Under the pieces are notes generated by a model. The model saw nothing but the letters and a program-made list of their open reading frames with translations. It was not told the origin of the DNA and did not search any database. A stretch of 11,496 nucleotides of DNA from Acidimicrobiales bacterium (lineage in GTDB: Bacteria; Actinomycetota; Acidimicrobiia; Acidimicrobiales; SHLQ01): the NCBI GenBank assembly GCA_013002375.1, contig JABDJW010000008.1, forward strand, positions 1 through 11,496. The letters are read 5' to 3'. A program made the position numbers and the translations under genes. Each line of letters starts with the position of its first letter. The first letter of the stretch is position 1. Positions 1-6,795 of this stretch are shown piece after piece.

Positions 1-236
1 GCCACGCGGCGCTTCTCGCCCAACTGGGCGTGGACGTCGCGCATGAGCGTGGCCATTTCCTGGCTCGCCGCGTTGAGGTCCTCGTTGGCCCCCTCGGCGG
101 CACGCACCCTGGCGTTCAGCGAGCGGACCTCTTCGGCGACAGTTCGCAGGAACTGCTCGACCTCCTCGGTCCGGTAGCCGCCACGCTTCACCATCGAGAA
201 CGAAGCTCCTTCGATCTGCTCTGGTGTCACGGTCAT
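1..236 (-). CDS. DivIVA-domain protein, N-terminal part (truncated by window edge)
   Basis: Translating the minus strand from the ATG at 236-234 gives 78 uninterrupted codons to the window edge. The first residues (MTVTPEQIEGASF, then KRGGYRTEEVEQFL) match the N-terminal lipid-binding DivIVA domain, whose usual pattern is a short start, an F-x-x-x-x-R-G-Y turn and E/D-V-x-x-F-L. From about residue 25 the sequence becomes a heptad-like Glu/Arg/Ala-rich helix, as expected for the DivIVA coiled coil. The family binds curved membrane at poles or septa and organises growth or division. Which branch this belongs to (Wag31, SepF-neighbouring, or a small DivIVA-like protein) cannot be told from this fragment. 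The start is supported by a strong GGGAGGA ribosome site 6 nt upstream. It follows the ATP synthase operon in the same direction after a 199-bp gap and may have its own promoter. The C-terminus is outside the window. Confidence 0.85.
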   Translation of the reverse strand, partial: MTVTPEQIEGASFSMVKRGGYRTEEVEQFLRTVAEEVRSLNARVRAAEGANEDLNAASQEMATLMRDVHAQLGEKRRV

Positions 237-239
237 CTG

Positions 240-266
240 GGTCCTCCCGACCGGGGCATGCCGGTC
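240..266 (-). promoter_or_regulatory. Leader hairpin next to the DivIVA ribosome site
   Basis: On the minus strand GACCGG (266-261) and CCGGTC (254-249) form a perfect 6-bp stem around a 6-nt loop, ending directly before the GGGAGG ribosome site. The GGTC of the 3' arm (252-249) could instead pair with GACC at 243-240, closing a loop over the ribosome site. The pairings are seen directly; any regulatory use is inference. Confidence 0.3.
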
Positions 267-390
267 TTTGCGTCGACGATGCAGCGCCCATCTGCGGTGT
301 CACCTGAACCATCGGCGCATCTCGCGCTCGAGGTCCAGGAATGTTGTGGTGATGGGGCCGGTCGGCATGAGCCGTTTCGACCACGCACGG

Positions 391-396
391 ACCCTA
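391..396 (-). promoter_or_regulatory. Possible extended -10 element upstream of the DivIVA gene
   Basis: The minus strand reads TTTGCTAGGGT, that is TG-n-TAGGGT, resembling an actinobacterial extended -10. No good -35 is seen 16-18 bp upstream (ACGCCG). It would give a leader of about 150 nt before the DivIVA start. This is a weak call based on one hexamer. Confidence 0.25.
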
Positions 397-435
397 GCAA
401 AGTGCCTGGTGGGCGGCGTGGAACGACCGGCGTCT

Positions 436-828
436 TCAGTCGGCGGTGCCGCTCGCTGAGAGCCGGGCCTCGGCGCGGGCCTTCGCTGCCTGGGCATCGG
501 CGTCGTCGGCGTCTGCGGCGAGGCTCTGCTCGGCGCGCTCCAGCGCCGCTCGCGCCCGATCGACATCGATGTCACCGGCCAGTTCGGCCACGTCCGACAG
601 CAGCGTCAGGTGGTCGTTGGCGAGCTCGATGAAGCCGCTGTGCACCGCGATCTTCTGGATTCCGTCGCCGGTGTACACCTGCACGACGCCGGGCAACAGG
701 ATGCCGACGAACGGGATGTGGCCGGGAAGGAATCCGATCTCGCCCTCCACCGTACGAGCGAGCACCTCGGTGCTCTCGCCCTCGTACAGAAGGCGTTCCG
801 GTGAAACGAGTTCGACTTGGAGAGGCAT
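436..828 (-). CDS. atpC: F1Fo ATP synthase epsilon subunit
   Basis: This 130-residue protein is the rotor epsilon subunit, which with gamma couples rotation of the c ring to catalysis and often restrains ATP hydrolysis through its C-terminal helices. Residues 1-85 fit the N-terminal beta-sandwich, with the family motif EGEIGFLPGHIPF at about 28-40 and a typical start (MPLQVELVSPERLLYEGE). Residues 88-130 are Ala/Arg/Glu/Asp-rich and fit the two-helix C-terminal domain, so this is a full-length form and not the short sandwich-only form. It starts 21 nt after the atpD stop; the ribosome site is weak (GGGAAG about 12 nt upstream), suggesting some translational coupling to atpD. It is the last gene of the operon. 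Identification is secure. Confidence 0.97.
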   Translation of the reverse strand: MPLQVELVSPERLLYEGESTEVLARTVEGEIGFLPGHIPFVGILLPGVVQVYTGDGIQKIAVHSGFIELANDHLTLLSDVAELAGDIDVDRARAALERAEQSLAADADDADAQAAKARAEARLSASGTAD

Positions 829-849
829 GGGCTCGGATACTTCCCGGGA

Positions 850-2307
850 TCAGGCGTCGGCCTGGAGTTCGGCGGCCTTGCGCTCGGCTTCCTCGACGCC
901 ACCGACCATGTAGAAGGCCTGCTCGGGCAGATGGTCGAGGTCGCCGCTGACCAGCGCTTCGAACGACGAGATGGTGTCCTCGACGCCCGTGAACACGCCG
1001 GCCTGGCCGGTGAAGATCTCGGCCACGAACATTGGCTGCGAGAGGAACTTCTGGACCTTGCGGGCCCGGTCGACGGTGATGCGGTCCTCTTCGGACAGCT
1101 CGTCGAGGCCGAGAATGGCGATGATGTCCTGGAGTTCCTTGTAGCGCTGGAGGACTTCCTGCACGCGCCGGGCCACGTCGTAGTGACGCTGCCCGACGAC
1201 CTCGGGCTGCAGGATCGTCGAAGTCGACGACAGTGGGTCCACGGCCGGGTAGATGCCCAGAGCGGCGATGTCGCGGCTCAGCTCGGTGGTGCCGTCGAAG
1301 TGGGTGAACGAGGTGAACGGCGCCGGGTCGGTGTAGTCGTCGGCAGGCACGTACACGGCCTGCAGCGAGGTGATGGACTTGCCTCGGGTCGACGTGATGC
1401 GCTCCTGGAGCTGGCCCATCTCGTCGGCCAGCGTGGGCTGGTAGCCCACCGCCGACGGCATGCGGCCGAGGAGGGTGGACACCTCGGAGCCGGCCTGCAC
1501 GAAGCGGAAGATGTTGTCGATGAACAACAGCACGTCCTGGTTCTGGACGTCGCGGAAGTACTCGGCCATGGTCACGCCGGCCAGGGCGACACGCAGACGC
1601 ACACCGGGCGGCTCGTCCATCTGACCGAACACCAGGGCGGCCTTGGAGAGCACGGTCGCGGCGTCCTCGCCGGCGCCCATGTTGGTCTCGCCCATCTCGA
1701 TGAAGAGGTCGGTCCCCTCACGGGTGCGCTCGCCCACGCCGGCGAACACCGTCACACGACCGTGGTTGGAGGCCACCCGGGTGATCATCTCCTGGATCAG
1801 CACGGTCTTGCCCACGCCGGCACCACCGAACAGGCCGATCTTGCCGCCCTCTTTGTAGGGGGTGAGCAGGTCGATGACCTTGATGCCCGTTTCGAACATC
1901 TGGGTCGACGGCTCGAGGGTGTCGAAGTCCGGCGCGGGCCGGTGAATACCCCACTTGTTGCTCACGGTGTGGCTCGGCTCGTCGAGGCATTCGCCCATCA
2001 CGTTCCACACGTGACCCAGCGTGCCGTCGCCGACCGGCATCTCGATGCCGTGGCCGGTGTTGGTGACCACCGTGCCGCGCTTGAGACCATCGGTCGGCTT
2101 CAGGGCAATGGCGCGCACCCGACCGCCGCCGATCTGCTGGGCGACCTCGGCCGGGATCCGGGTGGTCGTGCCGTCGGCATCGACCACGTCGAACTCGAGC
2201 TGGGTGTTGATCTCCGGCAGAGCCCCGGCGGGGAACTCGACGTCGACCACCGGGCCGGCGATACCGACGATGGCGCCGGTCTGGAGTTCGGATTCGGTGA
2301 CGGTCAT
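850..2307 (-). CDS. atpD: F1Fo ATP synthase beta subunit (catalytic)
   Basis: This 485-residue protein is the catalytic beta subunit, three copies per enzyme, where ATP is made from ADP and phosphate. The sequence shows the N-terminal beta-barrel (about 1-85), Walker A GGAGVGKT at 161-168, the catalytic Glu193 in GERTREG, Walker B LLFIDNIFRF at 260-269, the alpha/beta signature PAVDPLSSTS at 354-363, and an intact DELSEED torque loop at 402-408. Length is normal. The ATG is supported by AGGAG 11 nt upstream within AGGAGAAAGC, the same 10-mer that precedes atpE. It lies 63 nt after atpG, and that gap contains a perfect 8-bp hairpin. A long antisense reading frame over this gene is a GC-content shadow. 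Identification is secure. Confidence 0.99.
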   Translation of the reverse strand: MTVTESELQTGAIVGIAGPVVDVEFPAGALPEINTQLEFDVVDADGTTTRIPAEVAQQIGGGRVRAIALKPTDGLKRGTVVTNTGHGIEMPVGDGTLGHVWNVMGECLDEPSHTVSNKWGIHRPAPDFDTLEPSTQMFETGIKVIDLLTPYKEGGKIGLFGGAGVGKTVLIQEMITRVASNHGRVTVFAGVGERTREGTDLFIEMGETNMGAGEDAATVLSKAALVFGQMDEPPGVRLRVALAGVTMAEYFRDVQNQDVLLFIDNIFRFVQAGSEVSTLLGRMPSAVGYQPTLADEMGQLQERITSTRGKSITSLQAVYVPADDYTDPAPFTSFTHFDGTTELSRDIAALGIYPAVDPLSSTSTILQPEVVGQRHYDVARRVQEVLQRYKELQDIIAILGLDELSEEDRITVDRARKVQKFLSQPMFVAEIFTGQAGVFTGVEDTISSFEALVSGDLDHLPEQAFYMVGGVEEAERKAAELQADA

Positions 2308-2313
2308 CTTGTT

Positions 2314-2323
2314 GCTTTCTCCT
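2314..2323 (-). promoter_or_regulatory. Ribosome binding site of atpD, same 10-mer as atpE
   Basis: The minus strand reads AGGAGAAAGC, with the AGGAG core 11 nt before the ATG. The identical 10-mer precedes atpE, and a related purine run precedes atpA. The single-copy subunits do not show it. Confidence 0.75.
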
Positions 2324-2345
2324 GTGCAGGAAGGGAGTCGATGGG

Positions 2346-2364
2346 TTCGCTCGGGACGAGCGAA
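2346..2364 (-). promoter_or_regulatory. Perfect 8-bp hairpin between atpG and atpD
   Basis: On the minus strand TTCGCTCG and CGAGCGAA form an uninterrupted 8-bp stem around a 3-nt loop (TCC), starting 6 nt after the atpG stop. No T-run follows, so it is not a classical terminator. It could protect or delimit processed RNA ends, or tune passage into atpD; both roles are inference. Confidence 0.6.
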
Positions 2365-2370
2365 TCGGGG

Positions 2371-3372
2371 TTAGACGTGGTGCTTGCGGAAGTGGGGATC
2401 GCGCTGATCGGGATGATCCGGGAACAAGTGCGCGGGAACGAGGTGATCGAGCAGAAGATCGGAGCTGGAACCGCGGTCGTCGGCGAGGGCCTCGGCACCG
2501 CCGACGATCTCCATGATCTCGGTGGTGATCGCCTCCTGGCGTACCGAGTTCATCTCCCGGGTGAGCTTGAGCTTGAGCTCTTCGGCGTTGTCGGTCGCGG
2601 CCTTCATGGCCCGTTGCCGGTTGGCGTGTTCGGACGCCGCCGCGTCGAGCATGGCGCCGTAGAGCCGGGCTTCGACGTAGCGGGGCAGCAAGGACTGCAG
2701 CACGCCGTCGGGCGACGGTTCGAACTCGAACTCGGCCAGCGCGCCACCGTCGTCGACACTGCCACCGGTGGCCATCGACTCGGTGCTCTCCAACGGCAGG
2801 AACCGCCGGACGGTGACCCGCTGGGTGCCCATCGAGACGAACTCGGTGTAGATCAGTTCAACTCGGTCGACGTCGCCGGCGGTGAACATCTCCATGACCC
2901 GGTTCGCCACCGTACGGGCGTCCTCATAGGTCGGTGAATCGCTCATGCCCTCATAGGACTCGGCGATGTCGAAGCCGCGGAAGCGGAAGTAGTCGTTGGT
3001 TTTCTTGCCGCACAGGATCAGGGCGTAGTCAGCTCCGTCGATCCGGGCACCGTCGAGCTGCTTCTCGGCGGCGCGGATGACGCCGGCGTTGTACGGCCCC
3101 GCCAGGCCACGGTCGCCGGCGATGGCGATGATGCCGACCCGGTTGACCTGCTCGGGTTGACGCAGCAACGGGTGGTTCGCGGCGGCGCCGCCGGCGGCCA
3201 GGTTCTCGATCACGGTGGTGATCTGGGTGGCGTAGGGGCGCGCTTCGTTGGCCCGCTGCATGGCCTTCACGACCCGAGTGGCGGCGATGAGTTCCATGGC
3301 GCGCGTGATCTTCTTGGTGGAGTTGACGCTGGCGATGCGTCGACGAAGTACGCGCTCTTTGGCTCCGGCCAT
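2371..3372 (-). CDS. atpG: F1Fo ATP synthase gamma subunit with C-terminal extension
   Basis: This 333-residue protein is the central rotor shaft. Its start (MAGAKERVLRRRIASVNST, KKITRAMELIA) and end of the core (REMNSVRQEAITTEIMEIVGGAEAL, about 272-296) are classic gamma motifs for the two long helices that rotate inside alpha3-beta3. Middle motifs include GDRGLAGPYN at 86-95. Normally the protein stops within a few residues of GGAEAL; here it continues for 37 residues (297-333), rich in His, Asp and Pro with six His and ending in HFRKHHV. No frameshift is needed and the frame is open to a TAA. It starts 6 nt after the atpA stop with only a weak GAGG about 14 nt upstream, so reinitiation after atpA is likely. 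Gene identity is secure; the role of the tail is unknown. Confidence 0.97.
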   Translation of the reverse strand: MAGAKERVLRRRIASVNSTKKITRAMELIAATRVVKAMQRANEARPYATQITTVIENLAAGGAAANHPLLRQPEQVNRVGIIAIAGDRGLAGPYNAGVIRAAEKQLDGARIDGADYALILCGKKTNDYFRFRGFDIAESYEGMSDSPTYEDARTVANRVMEMFTAGDVDRVELIYTEFVSMGTQRVTVRRFLPLESTESMATGGSVDDGGALAEFEFEPSPDGVLQSLLPRYVEARLYGAMLDAAASEHANRQRAMKAATDNAEELKLKLTREMNSVRQEAITTEIMEIVGGAEALADDRGSSSDLLLDHLVPAHLFPDHPDQRDPHFRKHHV

Positions 3373-3378
3373 AAGGGG

Positions 3379-5007
3379 TTACCCGTCCTCGCGGGAGATG
3401 TCTTCTTCGGGCAAGGTCGTGTCGGCGTCGACCATCGTGGTGGTCGCTTCGCCGGGGTCGACTGCGTCGGGGGCCTCGGTGGCCAGGTTGCCGTCGCTGG
3501 TCCGGAAGGTTGCCGTGAAGCTCTTGATCGCTGCTTCGAACGCCTCCTCATCGGCGAGATCGCCCGAGCTCACGATGTCGCTCAGCATGCCGGCGTGGTT
3601 GCTCTCCATGTACTCGAGCAGCTCGGCTTCGAACCGTTGCACGTCCTCGACCGGCAGGTTGTCGAGGTAGCCCCGGGTGCCGGCAAACAGCGACACCACT
3701 TGGCGCTGGACCGGCATCGGCGACGCGATGCCCTGCTTGAGCAGCTCGGTGAGGCGGTAACCCCGGTCGAGCTGGGCCTGCGACACCGCGTCGAGATCGG
3801 AACCGAAAGCGGCGAACGCCTCGAGCTCACGAAACTGCTGGAGATCGGATTTGAGCGTGCCGACCGCGGTCTTCATGGCCTTGACCTGGGCCGCTGAACC
3901 GACTCGGGACACCGAGATGCCGACGTCGACCGCCGGGCGCACACCGGATTTGAACAGGTCGTCCTGGAGGAAGATCTGGCCGTCGGTGATCGAGATCACG
4001 TTGGTGGGGATGTAGGCCGAAACGTCGCCGGCCTTGGTCTCGATGACGGGCAGCGCGGTGAGCGAACCGGCACCGAGTTCGTCGGACAGCTTGGCCGCCC
4101 GCTCGAGCAGGCGGCTGTGCAGGTAGAAGACGTCGCCGGGGTAGGCCTCACGGCCGGGCGGGCGGCGCAGCAGCAGCGACATCTGGCGGTAGGCCTCGGC
4201 CTGCTTGGACAGATCGTCGTACACCACGAGGGCGTGCTCGCCGGTTTCCATCCAGTGCTGACCCATGGCGCAGCCGGCGTAAGGAGCGATGTACTTGAAC
4301 GGTGCCGGCTCGGATGCCGGAGCCACGACGACCACGGTGTATTCCATGGCCCCCAGCTCCTCGAGTTGGGCGACGATCTGGGCCACGGTGGAGGCCTTCT
4401 GGCCGATGGCGACGTAGATGCACTTCACGCCCAAACCTTTTTGGTTCAGGATGGTGTCGATGCCGATCGTGGTCTTGCCGGTCTTGCGGTCGCCGATGAT
4501 CAGCTCGCGCTGACCGCGACCGATCGGGATGAGCGAGTCGATCGACTTGATGCCGGTCTGCATTGGTTCGTGCACCGGCTGGCGGCCCATGATGCCCGGT
4601 GCTTGGATCTCCATGCGGCGATCGGTGACGTTGGTCAGCGGGCCCTTGCCGTCGAGCGGTTCGCCCAGCGGGCTGACCACGCGGCCGACGACACCCTCGC
4701 CGACCGGCACCGACAGAATCTGGCCGGTCGCTCGAACGGCTTGGCCTTCTTCGATACCTTCCACCGAACCGAGCACCACCGCACCGATGGACTCCTCGTC
4801 GAGGTTCAGGGCCAGGCCGGTGGCGCCGTTCTCGAACTCGAGCATCTCGTTCACCGCGGCGTTGGGCAGGCCCGACACCCGGGCGATGCCGTCGCCGACC
4901 TCGAGGATGCGGCCGACCTGGGACGATTCGAGCGACGGCGCAAAGCCTTCGAGGTTCTTCTTCAGCGCCGCAGTGATCGATGCGGTGTCGAGGGTGAGAT
5001 CAGACAT
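3379..5007 (-). CDS. atpA: F1Fo ATP synthase alpha subunit with acidic C-terminal tail
   Basis: This 542-residue protein is the alpha subunit, three copies per enzyme, which alternates with beta in the F1 head and supplies the arginine finger. The sequence shows the N-terminal delta-binding segment, the beta-barrel, Walker A GDRKTGKT at 172-179, and the SRVGSAAQ motif carrying the conserved Arg. The canonical core ends around residue 501; residues 502-542 form an acidic, Thr-rich, probably disordered tail ending in EEDISREDG. Mycobacterial alpha also has a C-terminal extension, which is known there to restrain ATP hydrolysis; similarity in position does not prove similar function. The ATG follows AGGA at an 11-nt spacing, 78 nt after atpH. 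The stop is 6 nt before atpG. Identification is secure. Confidence 0.98.
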   Translation of the reverse strand: MSDLTLDTASITAALKKNLEGFAPSLESSQVGRILEVGDGIARVSGLPNAAVNEMLEFENGATGLALNLDEESIGAVVLGSVEGIEEGQAVRATGQILSVPVGEGVVGRVVSPLGEPLDGKGPLTNVTDRRMEIQAPGIMGRQPVHEPMQTGIKSIDSLIPIGRGQRELIIGDRKTGKTTIGIDTILNQKGLGVKCIYVAIGQKASTVAQIVAQLEELGAMEYTVVVVAPASEPAPFKYIAPYAGCAMGQHWMETGEHALVVYDDLSKQAEAYRQMSLLLRRPPGREAYPGDVFYLHSRLLERAAKLSDELGAGSLTALPVIETKAGDVSAYIPTNVISITDGQIFLQDDLFKSGVRPAVDVGISVSRVGSAAQVKAMKTAVGTLKSDLQQFRELEAFAAFGSDLDAVSQAQLDRGYRLTELLKQGIASPMPVQRQVVSLFAGTRGYLDNLPVEDVQRFEAELLEYMESNHAGMLSDIVSSGDLADEEAFEAAIKSFTATFRTSDGNLATEAPDAVDPGEATTTMVDADTTLPEEDISREDG

Positions 5008-5012
5008 TGATC

Positions 5013-5023
5013 TTTCTTTCCTA
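5013..5023 (-). promoter_or_regulatory. Purine-rich ribosome binding site of atpA
   Basis: The minus strand reads AGGAAAGAAAG, with AGGA 11 nt before the atpA ATG. It sits in a 78-nt untranslated gap after atpH and resembles the AGGAGAAAGC sites of atpE and atpD in position and composition. Confidence 0.65.
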
Positions 5024-5085
5024 ATGTTTGAGTGAGAACAGGTGTGGTGGAGACGGAGTTGCGGGACGGAACACGATTGGTGGCG

Positions 5086-5616
5086 CTAGCCGGCCAGGCT
5101 TTCGCGCATCTGGGTGAGGCGCCGCTTGACCGAGCCATCGATGACCGTGTCGCCGATCTGGGTGACCAGACCACCGACGACCGAAGGATCGATCACGACC
5201 GAGACCTCGACGTCGCGCCCGGTCTGTTGCCTGAGTGCGGCGCTGAGGCGGCTGATTTGATCGTCGCTGAGCGGCACGGCCGAACGAACTTCGGCCAGGT
5301 TGGCGCCCCGAGACTGGGCGCCCCGCTCGGCGACGGCGCCGGCGATCTCGGCCAGGTCGCCGGCGCGACCGGCGCCGACGATCATCGACACGATGGCGGT
5401 GGTGGCCTGATTGGCGTTGCCACCGAGCAGGTCTTCGACGATCTGCTGGCGCTGGGCCGCCGGGATGGCCTCGTTGGCCAGCGTAGAACCGAGCTCGGCG
5501 TTGCCGGCAACGGCGTTGGCCAGGGCGTTGAGTTCGCGCTCGACGTCGGCGGTGGCACCTTCGGCGGCGGCCACGTTCATGGCTGCGTCGGCGTAGGCGT
5601 TGATGCGGTTGCTCAT
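5086..5616 (-). CDS. atpH: F1Fo ATP synthase delta subunit
   Basis: This 176-residue protein is the delta (OSCP-like) subunit that joins the peripheral stalk to the top of the alpha3-beta3 head. The N-terminal helical half starts MSNRINAYADAAMNVA. The C-terminal half holds the most conserved family stretch, VVGGLVTQIGDTVIDGSV at about 146-163 followed by KRRLTQMRESL. Length is the usual 175-180 residues; it is not fused to a b domain as in mycobacteria. The ATG overlaps the stop of the upstream b' gene (ATGA), and a strong AGGAGG lies about 10 nt upstream, so it is translationally coupled to its stalk partner. The next gene, atpA, follows after 78 nt. Confidence 0.96.
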   Translation of the reverse strand: MSNRINAYADAAMNVAAAEGATADVERELNALANAVAGNAELGSTLANEAIPAAQRQQIVEDLLGGNANQATTAIVSMIVGAGRAGDLAEIAGAVAERGAQSRGANLAEVRSAVPLSDDQISRLSAALRQQTGRDVEVSVVIDPSVVGGLVTQIGDTVIDGSVKRRLTQMRESLAG

Positions 5617-6170
5617 GCTCGTCCTGCCTCCTGGCCGGCAGCCTGGCCCACTTGTTGGATGTACTGCTCGATCAGGTTGGCGTGGGCCGCATCGTCGAGG
5701 TTCGAGCTGGCAACCGCTTCGGCAGCGGCGATCGTGCGGGCGGACACTTCGGCCCGCAGGTCGGCCAGTACCTGGCTCTTGCTCGACTCGATTTCGAGTC
5801 GAGCTCGTTGCTTCGACGCAGCGACATCGGCCTCGGCCCGAGCGATGAGATCGGCCTTGAGGGCGGCCGCCCGCTCGTGCGCATCGGCGATGATCTGACG
5901 GCTGTCGGCGGCCGGATCACCGAGCGCCGCTTGGGCCTCGGCCCGCCGGGCCGCGGCTTCGGCTTCGGCGTGTTCGGCGGCCGCGAGCTCCTCGCGGATG
6001 TTGTCGCTGCGACGAGCGATCGCCGCCTTGAGCGGGGCCCAGCCCTTCCAGAAGAAGAGGGCCATCACGACGGCAAAGGCGAGCGAAGCCCAGATGACTT
6101 CGTCCCAGATACCGCTCGGCAACCACCAGCCGTTGGGCCCTTCGGCCGCGAGCATTCGTGCGTCGATCAT
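5613..6170 (-). CDS. F1Fo ATP synthase second b-type subunit (b')
   Basis: This 185-residue protein has the layout of a stator b subunit: a short N-terminus, one membrane helix at about 23-41 (IWASLAFAVVMALFFWKGW), then a long Ala/Glu/Arg helical region (50-165) suited to a parallel two-helix stalk. Together with the preceding b gene it would form a b/b' heterodimer holding delta and F1 still against the rotating c ring. Its ATG directly abuts the TAG stop of the preceding gene (zero gap), with GGAGGGAA about 9 nt upstream, and its TGA overlaps the atpH start. A start at Met6 is possible but less well placed. Which of the two is orthologous to b and which to b' cannot be decided by eye, so no symbol is given. 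Confidence 0.9.
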   Translation of the reverse strand: MIDARMLAAEGPNGWWLPSGIWDEVIWASLAFAVVMALFFWKGWAPLKAAIARRSDNIREELAAAEHAEAEAAARRAEAQAALGDPAADSRQIIADAHERAAALKADLIARAEADVAASKQRARLEIESSKSQVLADLRAEVSARTIAAAEAVASSNLDDAAHANLIEQYIQQVGQAAGQEAGRA

Positions 6171-6767
6171 CTAGTTCTTCCCTCCATCGAGGATGGAATC
6201 GATCAGGCTCTGGGCTGAGCCGACATCGATGTTCTTGCCAATCACGGTCGACGCCGCGCTGGTCGCCAGCCGGGAAACATCGCCTCGCAACTCGGTGAGC
6301 GCCCCTTCGCGGGCTGCCTCGACCTCGGCGTCGGCCGAAGCTCGGAGCGCAGCGATCTCGGTGTCGGCCTCGGCCTGCAGTTCGACCCGGCGGGCTTCGG
6401 CTTCGGACCGGACCGCATCGATGATCTGGTTCGCCTCGTCACGGGCACCGGCGACTGCGGCGTCGTAGTCGGCCTGCGCTGACCCCATGTCGGATTCGAC
6501 CCGGTCGGCAGCTTCCTTCGCCGAACGGATCTTCTCCTTGCGCTCATCCATCGACGCCTTGATCGGTGGCACGAGCACGAACTGCATCAGCAGGTACAGC
6601 AGGGCGAAGAAGCCGATCGCGTACGCCACTTCCGTCCAGTCCGGAAGGATGGGGTTGACGGTTTCTTCTTCCGCGCCCTCGACGCTTTCACCTTCTTCAG
6701 GGTCGGCGAAGGCCAACTCCATGACGGAGTCGGGGCCGTTGAGATAGAGGCGGTACTCCACGGTCAT
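6171..6767 (-). CDS. atpF: F1Fo ATP synthase b subunit with acidic N-terminal extension
   Basis: This 198-residue protein is a stator b subunit. One membrane helix spans about 47-66 (EVAYAIGFFALLYLLMQFVL), followed by the characteristic PPIKASMDERKEKI entry into a long charged, Ala-rich helix to the C-terminus. It acts in the membrane and cytoplasm as the peripheral stalk, paired with the neighbouring b' protein. Before the membrane helix lies an unusually long tail of about 45 residues, strongly acidic at 20-36 (8 Asp/Glu in 17), which would face outside the cell. The ATG at 6767 is preferred because AAAGGA lies about 11 nt upstream; the internal Met16 has no ribosome site. It starts 28 nt after atpE, and its TAG touches the next ATG. 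Confidence 0.93.
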   Translation of the reverse strand: MTVEYRLYLNGPDSVMELAFADPEEGESVEGAEEETVNPILPDWTEVAYAIGFFALLYLLMQFVLVPPIKASMDERKEKIRSAKEAADRVESDMGSAQADYDAAVAGARDEANQIIDAVRSEAEARRVELQAEADTEIAALRASADAEVEAAREGALTELRGDVSRLATSAASTVIGKNIDVGSAQSLIDSILDGGKN

Positions 6768-6795
6768 TGACCTTGGGGTCCTTTCGAGAGACGGA

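Larger units (their letters stand above)
237..435 (-). other. Gap between atpC and the DivIVA gene
   Basis: This 199-bp stretch holds no long gene. Reading the minus strand there is no GC-rich hairpin followed by a T-run after the atpC stop, so no intrinsic terminator for the ATP synthase operon is visible. It contains a possible -10 element TAGGGT at 396-391 within TTTGCTAGGGT (an extended -10-like context), without a recognisable -35. It also contains a 22-codon ORF (368-300, starting MPTGPITTTF) with no clear ribosome site, and the DivIVA leader hairpin described separately. The small ORF could be chance. Confidence 0.5.

Noticed and set aside
817..2937. A 706-codon open frame on the plus strand antisense to atpD and part of atpG
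   Set aside because: It mirrors secure, fully conserved genes on the minus strand, has low-complexity Gly/His/Asp/Val composition typical of antisense frames in GC-rich DNA, and has no ribosome site or family motif.
3379..5007. A frameshift creating the alpha tail
   Set aside because: The frame is continuous through the tail, and the TAA stop is placed 6 nt before atpG as expected for an operon gene; no other frame continues a known alpha end.
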